From positions 1-10,142 of the forward strand of contig CAZYWP010000115.1 in NCBI GenBank assembly GCA_964651495.1: DNA of 10,142 bases, in the 5' to 3' direction. The position numbers and the translations under genes were made by a program. The stretch is from CAZNVB01 sp964651495 (GTDB lineage Bacteria > Acidobacteriota > Aminicenantia > Aminicenantales > UBA8522). Of this stretch, positions 1 through 4,887 are shown one piece after another (positions within the stretch are counted from its first letter, which is position 1; the number at the start of each line of letters is the position of its first letter). The notes under the pieces are model-generated. The model was given only the letters and a program-made list of their open reading frames with translations. It did no database searches and was not told the DNA's origin.

Positions 1-133
1 CGGCCCCTTCCCATTCACCGGAAGGATTATCGATCCTCTCAGGTGAGCCTTTACATATCGATGTCCTTACGGTTCGAAGCATTAAGAATCGCCTATCGAT
101 ATTCTTACTGATAACAATAGTTGAGGAGGCGTC
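1..133. other. Leader region upstream of the first exported protein
   Basis: No gene can be assigned here with confidence. The stretch is AT-richer than most of the window. It holds three copies of TATCGAT (28-34, 56-62, 94-100) and a perfect 7-bp inverted repeat, TAAGAAT (83-89) and ATTCTTA (101-107), with an 11-base loop. A strong Shine-Dalgarno sequence, GAGGAGG (123-129), lies four bases before the ATG at 134. A -10-like TATTCT (100-105) has no convincing -35 partner at the right distance, so I do not call a promoter. The last codons of a gene entering from the left could lie within the first 46 or 111 bases, but too few are visible to tell. Confidence 0.5.
83..107. repeat. Inverted repeat TAAGAAT-N11-ATTCTTA
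   Basis: The 7-bp arms are perfectly complementary and flank an 11-base spacer that contains one of the TATCGAT heptamers. The repeat sits 16 bases before the Shine-Dalgarno sequence of the next gene. Its AT-rich stem is too weak for a classical terminator, so an operator or a chance palindrome is more likely. No regulator gene is adjacent to give it a partner. Confidence 0.35.
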
Positions 134-1240
134 ATGGGTTTTCAATGGAGTCGTTCCAATTGCCGGAAGGTCATTCTTGGGCTGTTTATCGTTTCCGTTT
201 TTTTTGCCTTTGGCTTGGCCACAGAAAAAGGCAAGAGTTTCGACCGTGTCGGCTATTATGTGTTCATCGGCAAGGGAGATTACAAAGACGAGTTTGGGCC
301 TAAAACACCGTATTTCAGTCTTGCCGATTGGAAAAATCTGATTGACTACCTCAAATCCAAAGGCGCGACCACGTTTATCCCTTTGGTGACGGGTCACAGG
401 CTCCCTTACCCCAGTCAAGCTTTCCCGGACTATATCGAAACCGATGCCAACACGGCTAAAGATGTTGACCTGCAACTCATCATCGATTACGCGAAAAAAA
501 ACCAGCTCGAAGTCATCCTGGCGTTCACGACTACCGGCCATTGCAATAGCTATGCCAAAGACCATCCTGAACACTGTGTCGTGAACGAAGACGGCAGTCC
601 GACAAGCGCTTTATGTCCCAATCGGGAAGGTTCTCAACACTATCCCTTGGGTATTGTGGAAGAAGTCCTCAGGCGATATAAGAATGTTGACGGCCTATTG
701 ATCCATCCGCCGGAGACCCGCCCCGAGTGTTTTTGTCCTGAATGCCAAAAACTCTATAAACAAAAAACCGGAAAGGATTATCAGGGAACAAGTCCTCGAG
801 ATCGGCAGCGGTTTTTTATAGAGACCTTCCTTCAATTTGCCGGGGAATTATTCACCCAGGCCGGTAAACAGGTGCCGTTAAAAGTAAAACTCATGTTCAA
901 CTGCAATTGGATGGACGACCATCTCGATTTGATGGGGTTGCTTCCTCACGATCTTGGGATTATTTATTGGGATTACAATTTGAGCGACGATTATCTTCAA
1001 GACAAGTTTCCAGAAAATCTAAAACGATATACCCAGCTCACTCGTCCGATTTGGTATATGCCTTCAACGATCAAGCGCTGGTGGACCCCCAATGATGTGG
1101 ACTTAAAATGGGGATGCGGTCAAGTGGTCAAGCAGATTGAAATCGCCAAAATGCATAAAATCGAGAACATTGGTTTTTTTGTCGGCGCGTACGTCCAAAA
1201 AGAGAGTATCGAGATGATCTTCTCCGCGCTGAACAAATAA
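134..1240 (+). CDS. Exported TIM-barrel protein, putative glycoside hydrolase with CxCxxC motif
   Basis: This 368-residue protein is probably an exported carbohydrate-active enzyme; substrate unknown. Residues 1-30 look like a signal peptide: basic start (R7, R11, K12), hydrophobic core 14-28, likely cleavage near A29. The mature part alternates strand-like and helix-like segments as in a (beta/alpha)8 barrel: VGYYVFIG (39-46), TTFIPLVTG (79-87), LEVILAFTT (125-133), VDGLLIHPPE (185-194), LGIIYWDY (274-281), IENIGFFVGAY (343-353). Directly after strand VDGLLI comes PPETRPECFCPECQKLY, with C199, C201 and C204. Short Cys signatures of this type occur after the fourth strand in several poorly characterised glycosidase-like families. 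E194 would be a plausible catalytic acid, by inference only. The start is well supported by GAGGAGG four bases upstream. The gene stands alone, convergent with the ceramidase-like gene, and is clearly AT-richer than it. No experimentally defined family is recognised. Confidence 0.75.
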   Translation: MGFQWSRSNCRKVILGLFIVSVFFAFGLATEKGKSFDRVGYYVFIGKGDYKDEFGPKTPYFSLADWKNLIDYLKSKGATTFIPLVTGHRLPYPSQAFPDYIETDANTAKDVDLQLIIDYAKKNQLEVILAFTTTGHCNSYAKDHPEHCVVNEDGSPTSALCPNREGSQHYPLGIVEEVLRRYKNVDGLLIHPPETRPECFCPECQKLYKQKTGKDYQGTSPRDRQRFFIETFLQFAGELFTQAGKQVPLKVKLMFNCNWMDDHLDLMGLLPHDLGIIYWDYNLSDDYLQDKFPENLKRYTQLTRPIWYMPSTIKRWWTPNDVDLKWGCGQVVKQIEIAKMHKIENIGFFVGAYVQKESIEMIFSALNK

Positions 1241-1253
1241 AGACGCCATTCAG

Positions 1254-1280
1254 CTTAAACGTATTCGGGGACTGTTTAAG
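1254..1280. terminator. Weak hairpin between convergent genes, possible bidirectional terminator
   Basis: CTTAAAC (1254-1260) and GTTTAAG (1274-1280) are perfect inverted arms around a 13-base loop containing ATTCGGGGAC. The hairpin lies between two convergent stop codons and includes the TAA of the minus-strand gene. The stem is AT-rich and no clear U-tract follows on either strand, so terminator function is only suggested by position. Confidence 0.25.
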
Positions 1281-2580
1281 GATGATTCTCCAACTCGTGC
1301 CACAAGTCGCGGGCAGCCTGGCTGAAACGCGCCCCGGTGTCGGGGTGCAGCCGCCAGAGCCCGACATACCGGTGGGACTCATTCGGCTCATAGCCGCCCT
1401 CAGCGTACGCCTCGGCCGTGGGCACGTAGCCGATGTAACCATGGCTGTACGCGGCGACTGCCACAAAATCGGCGGGCAGCATCGCCGCTGTGCGCTCGCC
1501 GATCTCGAAGAAGACTTCGCCGGGAAGGAAGACGAGCGCGCCTCGGCCCACGCGCAGCAGAGAGACGCGGGCCGGCAGCGGCGGCAGCGGTCCGCGGGCG
1601 AGAGCACCGGTCAGGTCACTCAGCCATTCCCTCCAGGCTTGGCGAAGGCGCGCACGCACAAGCGATTCTGATCGATCCTCTTGGCGCACCGTCCGGTCGG
1701 GTTGGTCCAACTGCGCTGCGATCTCCGCGAGCGGCGGCAGAGTGTCGTACGCCAGTTCGAGTCGCCGCGACCCCGCCGCCAACGCGGGCGACGCTTCCGG
1801 ACGCGCGACTGCTGCGGCCTGCAAAACGGCCTGCGCCAGTCGCCGGCCCTCCTCGCCTGCAGCGGCCGGACCGCCGAAGGCGCGCCGGGGCGACAGGTTT
1901 CCGGCGCAGCCGTTGAGGTACAAACAATCATATCCGGCCTCTTCCAATGCCGCCGCGGCATGGCCCCAGAAGTCGGCGCTGATCAGGAGGTCATCAGGCC
2001 CGAGACAATATGGATGCGAGGCGTGCTCGAAGACCAGGATCGACCGGCTCGTTCCTCTCAGGCACAGGACCCGCACCTGCGCATCGCTGGGACCGTCCGG
2101 ATTAACGCCCAGCATCACGCTGCCGTCGCCGGCCGGCTGTCGACGGTTGATCCCGATGGCCACCGTCCCTGTGCCCCATGCCGCCTCCACGGGCGCACAG
2201 GCGCGTGTCGCCTCTCGTGCCGCCGTTAAGACCTGCGCTTCGAGCTTTGCCAGATATGCTTCATCCGCCCGGCCCAGCCCCCTCAGGGGCACACTCATGG
2301 GGCCGGAGTGGGTATGAGTGCAGGCCAGGATCACCTTCGCTTCCGGTATCCCGGTCTCATGACTGATTTTCGCCGTCAGGGTGTCGGCTGTCGCCGGGGC
2401 CAGGCCCAGGAGGTCGAGACCTACGATTACGACTCTCTGCGAGCCCTCTTCCAGACAGAGCGCCCTTGCCGAAAGCGGCACATCAACCCCCCGGCTGGGA
2501 GACAGGCGCGCGATAAAGCCGTTAAGGGTACAGCCTGGCGCCGGAGTGATGTCAGACCGCCCGAAGCCCGCCTTCACCAT
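1276..2580 (-). CDS. Neutral/alkaline ceramidase-like hydrolase (N-terminal domain family)
   Basis: This 434-residue protein resembles the catalytic domain of neutral/alkaline non-lysosomal ceramidases, zinc amidases that release fatty acid from ceramide. Family marks visible: the N-terminal AGFGRSDITP (4-13), GCTLNGF (16-22), the THTHSGP zinc loop (88-94; H89, H91), FEHASHP (184-190; H187, H189), NGCAGNLSPRR (223-233), where S230 matches the position of the nucleophilic serine of bacterial ceramidase, FLPGEVFFEIG (351-361; E355), and YSHGYIGYVPT (378-388; a tyrosine zinc ligand is expected here). Known ceramidases are longer and end in a C-terminal beta domain, which is absent. No signal peptide is visible, so it is probably cytoplasmic. 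Many such short homologues are annotated from this domain alone, and the true substrate may not be ceramide. The start has GTGAGG four bases upstream. It lies 56 bases downstream of the PEBP gene on the same strand and may share its transcript. Base composition is very GC-rich. Confidence 0.85.
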   Translation of the reverse strand: MVKAGFGRSDITPAPGCTLNGFIARLSPSRGVDVPLSARALCLEEGSQRVVIVGLDLLGLAPATADTLTAKISHETGIPEAKVILACTHTHSGPMSVPLRGLGRADEAYLAKLEAQVLTAAREATRACAPVEAAWGTGTVAIGINRRQPAGDGSVMLGVNPDGPSDAQVRVLCLRGTSRSILVFEHASHPYCLGPDDLLISADFWGHAAAALEEAGYDCLYLNGCAGNLSPRRAFGGPAAAGEEGRRLAQAVLQAAAVARPEASPALAAGSRRLELAYDTLPPLAEIAAQLDQPDRTVRQEDRSESLVRARLRQAWREWLSDLTGALARGPLPPLPARVSLLRVGRGALVFLPGEVFFEIGERTAAMLPADFVAVAAYSHGYIGYVPTAEAYAEGGYEPNESHRYVGLWRLHPDTGARFSQAARDLWHELENHP

Positions 2581-2636
2581 GTCTCCTCACTTCCCGGGAT
2601 TCTCGACGCACACGGACTCACGCACGGCATTGGAGT

Positions 2637-3221
2637 TTATCTTCGGTATTTTCCCATGAGTTGACCCTGGGCCAGGATGTGACCTTCCATGGCTTTGAGA
2701 AGCTCTGCCTTTGTGGCCCCGGCCGGAAGGTTGAGCACAGCGTCCAGGGCGTAGACCTTGAAGAAATAGCGGTGTGTTCCGCCGGGCGGACAGGGTCCGC
2801 CGTAGCCGATCCGGCGGAAGTCGTTCCGGCCCTGCTTGGCACCGTTCTTGAGTTCCTTGTCGGGCGGGACTGCCCCGGAGAGCCCTTTCTCAGTCGCAGG
2901 CAGGTTAAAGAGCACCCAGTGAACCCAGGTGCCCATGGGCGCGTCCGGGTCATCTGAGATGAGGGCGATTGTCTTGGAACCATCCGGCACGCCGGTCCAG
3001 GCGAGGGGCGGTGAGATATCTTCGCCGTCGCAGGTGTATTTCCGTGGGATCATACCGCCTTCCACGAAAGCTGCGCTGGTGATTTTGATTTCCATGGACG
3101 TTCCTCCCGATTGCAGGATCATGATTCTGGCCTCCCCTTCTCCGGGCAAAACCGCAGCAGTATAAGCCACCCCCGCGACGAGAAAGAGGATCAAGAAGAT
3201 CATCGGTACGCCTGATTTCAT
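2637..3221 (-). CDS. YbhB/YbcL family phosphatidylethanolamine-binding protein (Raf kinase inhibitor-like)
   Basis: This is a PEBP-fold protein; bacterial members bind anionic ligands or phospholipid head groups, with mostly unsettled roles. From the ATG at 3221 it has 194 residues. Family motifs are complete: KYTCDGEDISPPLAW (61-75), SDDPDAPMGTWVHWVLFNLP (89-108) and GYGGPCPPGGTHRYFFKVYALD (139-160), which together form the ligand pocket. Residues 1-31 resemble a signal peptide (K2, hydrophobic stretch 7-25), pointing to the periplasm as for YbcL. The ATG at 3221 has AAGAGG six bases upstream. A second in-frame ATG at 3095 (MEIKITSAAF) has a stronger GGGAGG seven bases upstream. It would give a 152-residue cytoplasmic protein close to the usual YbhB length. 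A TTG at 3299 with GAGGAGG is a third option. I prefer 3221 because the upstream stretch reads as a real signal sequence, but the short form is possible. The ceramidase-like gene follows on the same strand. Confidence 0.88.
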   Translation of the reverse strand: MKSGVPMIFLILFLVAGVAYTAAVLPGEGEARIMILQSGGTSMEIKITSAAFVEGGMIPRKYTCDGEDISPPLAWTGVPDGSKTIALISDDPDAPMGTWVHWVLFNLPATEKGLSGAVPPDKELKNGAKQGRNDFRRIGYGGPCPPGGTHRYFFKVYALDAVLNLPAGATKAELLKAMEGHILAQGQLMGKYRR

Positions 3222-3462
3222 CTCGGGCCTCTTGCTTAAAATCCGTGAACCTAAAGTTACCCCTATATTTTCCCACGCCGGGCTCGCCGAATCAACCAAT
3301 TTTTCCTCCTCAAATTTTCCTATCAGTTCCTGGCTGAATCCCAGAGGTACTTTTTTATCAGCTCCGGCGATGGGAGGATGCAAGATTGATGCAGAAATGT
3401 TGCTCCTAGCTTAGAAGCGGGAAGCAAGATCAGCAGTAAGGCGAGGATTTATAGAGAAATCA

Positions 3463-3475
3463 TGAGATCATCTCA
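3463..3475. repeat. Perfect palindrome TGAGAT-C-ATCTCA
   Basis: Two perfect 6-bp half-sites surround a single central base. It lies about 60 bases upstream of the -35 element of the toxin-antitoxin promoter, too far for simple occlusion. It could bind a dimeric regulator of either divergent gene or be incidental. No binding protein can be named. Confidence 0.35.
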
Positions 3476-3477
3476 GG

Positions 3478-3515
3478 CTGCCGGGCGTTCTTATTAAAGA
3501 AAGAATTCCTGGCAG
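3478..3515. repeat. Imperfect 38-bp inverted repeat
   Basis: Outer arms CTGCC/GGCAG (3478-3482, 3511-3515) and inner arms TTCTT/AAGAA (3488-3492, 3501-3505) share the same centre. The five bases between them match only partly, and the loop is ATTAAAGA. It could be an extruding hairpin, a remnant of a mobile-element end or a binding site; nothing in the sequence decides this. Confidence 0.35.
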
Positions 3516-3537
3516 CGAGGTGAATGGAAATTGATTC

Positions 3538-3566
3538 TTGACTTTTGAAGAGATAGGAACCATAAT
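3538..3566 (+). promoter_or_regulatory. Sigma70-type promoter of the toxin-antitoxin operon
   Basis: The -35 element TTGACT (3538-3543) and the -10 element CATAAT (3561-3566) each match five of six consensus bases and are separated by the ideal 17 bases. Transcription would start near 3573, leaving a leader of about 25 bases before the antitoxin ATG at 3598. This rules out upstream in-frame starts: the TTG at 3538 is the -35 itself, and the ATG at 3565 overlaps the -10. Confidence 0.75.
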
Positions 3567-3590
3567 GAAACCAAATAGCAACCATTTTGG
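3558..3590 (+). promoter_or_regulatory. Three helically phased AACCA repeats, probable antitoxin operator
   Basis: AACCATA (3558), AACCAAA (3569) and AACCATT (3580) begin exactly 11 bp apart, so they lie on one face of the helix. They cover the -10 element, the predicted transcription start and the leader up to the Shine-Dalgarno sequence. Ribbon-helix-helix repressors typically bind short repeated sites cooperatively, and FitA/VapB-type antitoxins repress their own promoters. It is therefore inferred that the antitoxin, alone or with its toxin, binds here. CCAAA (3571-3575) and TTTGG (3586-3590) also form an inverted pair within the same segment. Confidence 0.5.
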
Positions 3591-3597
3591 AGAGACG

Positions 3598-3843
3598 ATG
3601 GCCGCCAACTTCACGGTCAAGAACATTCCCCAGGACCTCTTCGCTAAGATCAAGGCGAGGGCCGGCCGGAACCGCAGGAGCATCAACAGTGAGATTATCT
3701 CGATCCTCGATGCGGCGGTGACCACCCGGCCCGTGAATCCCGACGAACTGCTGGCCAGGGCGAGAGAGTTTCGGAGCCGAACGCACGGCTTCCTGCTCGA
3801 CCAGGATTTTATCGACAAAGCAAAGAGGGAAGGCCGGCTTTGA
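3598..3843 (+). CDS. FitA-like ribbon-helix-helix antitoxin
   Basis: This 81-residue protein is the antitoxin of a type II pair; it should bind DNA through its N-terminus and block the toxin with its C-terminus. The N-terminal strand MAANFTVKNIP (1-11) is followed by helix DLFAKIKARAGRN (13-25) and helix RSINSEIISILDAAV (27-41). This is the FitA/Arc-type ribbon-helix-helix pattern, with the family's typical NRRSINSEI turn. Residues 45-81 form an extended tail ending in DQDFIDKAKREGRL, the kind of charged segment that wraps the PIN-domain partner. The ATG at 3598 is chosen because it gives the usual family length, has GGAG five bases upstream and lies just after the predicted transcription start. 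The stop overlaps the toxin start by four bases, implying translational coupling. Regulation is probably by self-repression at the repeats just upstream. Confidence 0.88.
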   Translation: MAANFTVKNIPQDLFAKIKARAGRNRRSINSEIISILDAAVTTRPVNPDELLARAREFRSRTHGFLLDQDFIDKAKREGRL

Positions 3844-4244
3844 TCGTCGTCGACACCAATCTCGTTGCCTATTTTTTCATCAACGGGGAGCACAGCGGGG
3901 CGGCCGAAAAGGTTTTCCTGAAGGATTCCCGCTGGGCTGCGCCGCTCCTTTGGCGGAGTGAGTTTCGCAGCGTCGTGGTCAAATGCCTCCGGAAGGGATT
4001 TTTTGTAATGGATGACGCCATCCGGATCATAGAAGAGGCGGAATCGCTGCTTTCGGGAGGAGAGTATGCTGTGGCCTCAGCCGGCGTGTTGACGCTTGCG
4101 GGTTCGTCGGCCTGTTCGGCCTATGATGGCGAGTTCGTCGTCCTGGCCCGCGAGCTCGACGTCCCGTTCGTTACGCTGGACAAGCTCCTCCTCGAGAGCT
4201 TCCCGGACACGGCCGTCGCGCCGGAGCGATTTCTCGCGCTTTGA
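3840..4244 (+). CDS. FitB/VapC-like PIN-domain toxin ribonuclease
   Basis: This 134-residue single PIN domain is the toxin of the pair, expected to be a magnesium-dependent endoribonuclease. The acidic site is intact: D5 in VVDTN, E41 in WRSEFRS, D96 in SAYDGEF and D114 in FVTLDKLL. The spacing and the SAYDGEFVVLARELDVPFVTLDKLL block are typical of PIN toxins with FitA/VapB partners. The length is normal, and all catalytic residues suggest an active enzyme. The start is the TTG at 3840, which overlaps the antitoxin stop as TTGA. It is preceded by GGAAGG inside the antitoxin gene, six bases upstream, and no ATG near the conserved first strand could replace it. The weak start codon and coupling would keep toxin below antitoxin. 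The RNA target cannot be read from sequence. Confidence 0.88.
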   Translation: MIVVDTNLVAYFFINGEHSGAAEKVFLKDSRWAAPLLWRSEFRSVVVKCLRKGFFVMDDAIRIIEEAESLLSGGEYAVASAGVLTLAGSSACSAYDGEFVVLARELDVPFVTLDKLLLESFPDTAVAPERFLAL

Positions 4245-4265
4245 ATATTTCCCTAAAGGCATGAA

Positions 4266-4745
4266 TTATTCGTCGCCCAGGAAGAGGAGTGAAGAGGGCC
4301 ACTGAGTTTTGATTTTTTGGGCCCAATCCCTGAGAAGTTTAGCTCGATCAACATCTTCCGTCTTGACGAAGAGACCGGCGCGGAGCGACCCGGACCGCAT
4401 CTTTTCCAGGTGAGCGATATGCTGGCATGCTTTGGTTCGATCACACTCGCTGCAGTCGGCGATATTTTTCTTTGAGACGCAGCCCCGCATCGGACATTCT
4501 TCCCATCCGCCCCCCTTTTGACAGCCTTTACAGAGCGGTATACCCTCTATCGCTTCCAGCCCCTTCAGGAATTCTTTGAAGTCGAAGCTTTTCGGAGCCC
4601 AGGATTCCAGGTCGTAGTTTTTGATGATTTCCTTGTACCTCGATGTGATTTCCCTCAGCGTGCCGTTGCCGACGACACAGCTCCCGCACCAGATCCCGCA
4701 AAACCCGATCTGGTCATTCACACGCTTATAGTGTTCCGTCTTCAT
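4266..4745 (-). CDS. DUF3795 cysteine-rich protein
   Basis: This 159-residue cytoplasmic protein matches the DUF3795 pattern, whose function is unknown. It has ten cysteines in two groups: FCGIWCGSC near the N-terminus (C16, C20, C23) and a dense cluster over residues 72-107 (C72, C75, C84, C89, C98, C101, C107), arranged as CxxC and spaced pairs. This suggests binding of zinc or an iron-sulfur centre, an inference from spacing only. The C-terminal part (110-159) is helical and charged. The ATG at 4745 has GGAGG seven bases upstream and lies about 20 bases after the predicted transcription start. An in-frame extension to 4781 would start upstream of the transcript and is rejected. The gene is alone on its strand, 21 bases from the convergent toxin gene, and has no evident partner. 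Confidence 0.83.
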   Translation of the reverse strand: MKTEHYKRVNDQIGFCGIWCGSCVVGNGTLREITSRYKEIIKNYDLESWAPKSFDFKEFLKGLEAIEGIPLCKGCQKGGGWEECPMRGCVSKKNIADCSECDRTKACQHIAHLEKMRSGSLRAGLFVKTEDVDRAKLLRDWAQKIKTQWPSSLLFLGDE

Positions 4746-4771
4746 GGTCTCACCTCCGGGCAGGCAGGGGA

Positions 4772-4800
4772 AAAATATCACGGCATAAATTGAAGGTCAA
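4772..4800 (-). promoter_or_regulatory. Sigma70-type promoter of the DUF3795 gene
   Basis: On the minus strand TTGACC (4800-4795) and TATTTT (4777-4772) are separated by exactly 17 bases; the -35 matches five and the -10 four of six consensus bases. The predicted start near 4765 gives a short leader that holds the GGAGGTG ribosome-binding site. No clear promoter is seen for the divergent glycosidase gene: a TTGATT at 4841 has only a poor TATGTG partner. Confidence 0.6.
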
Positions 4801-4887
4801 CTCAAGGAAGAGGACCCAGGCTCTTATTCTCCGAGACATCTTGATTCTCCATGATGGCTGTTGTATGTGATATCTGAGAGGAAAAAC

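Larger units (their letters stand above)
3222..3597. other. Divergent intergenic region between PEBP and toxin-antitoxin genes
   Basis: About 375 bases with no convincing gene. The part next to the PEBP gene (3222-3383) stays open in the PEBP frame back to a TTG, but its translation shows no domain. The middle holds the perfect palindrome TGAGAT-C-ATCTCA (3463-3475) and a symmetric imperfect inverted repeat (3478-3515). The right end carries the promoter and operator-like repeats of the toxin-antitoxin operon. I found no promoter of comparable quality for the minus strand. Confidence 0.6.

Noticed and set aside
2..111. Possible end of an upstream plus-strand gene (frame ending at 46 reading GPFPFTGRIIDPLR, or frame ending at 111)
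   Set aside because: The first tail faintly recalls sulfatase C-termini, but 14 residues are too few to support a gene, and two frames compete.
1490..2317. Long plus-strand open frame (275 residues) opposite the ceramidase-like gene
   Set aside because: It is rich in Arg, Ser, Ala and Pro with no domain-like pattern, and lies wholly antisense to a gene with clear family motifs; GC-rich coding DNA gives such shadows.
3222..3383. N-terminal extension of the PEBP protein to a TTG at 3383
   Set aside because: The added 54 residues show no domain, no good ribosome site precedes the TTG, and they would bury the signal-peptide-like sequence inside the protein.
3400..3530. tRNA, small RNA or CRISPR-like structure in the intergenic region
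   Set aside because: No cloverleaf, TPsiC-like box or regularly spaced identical repeats longer than a few bases could be found.
4746..4781. Longer start of the DUF3795 protein at 4781
   Set aside because: It lies upstream of the predicted transcription start, and the ATG at 4745 has an excellent ribosome-binding site.
4841..4869. TTGATT ... TATGTG as a promoter for the GH42/GH14-like gene
   Set aside because: The -10 matches only three of six bases, and a start just after it would leave almost no leader before the Shine-Dalgarno sequence.
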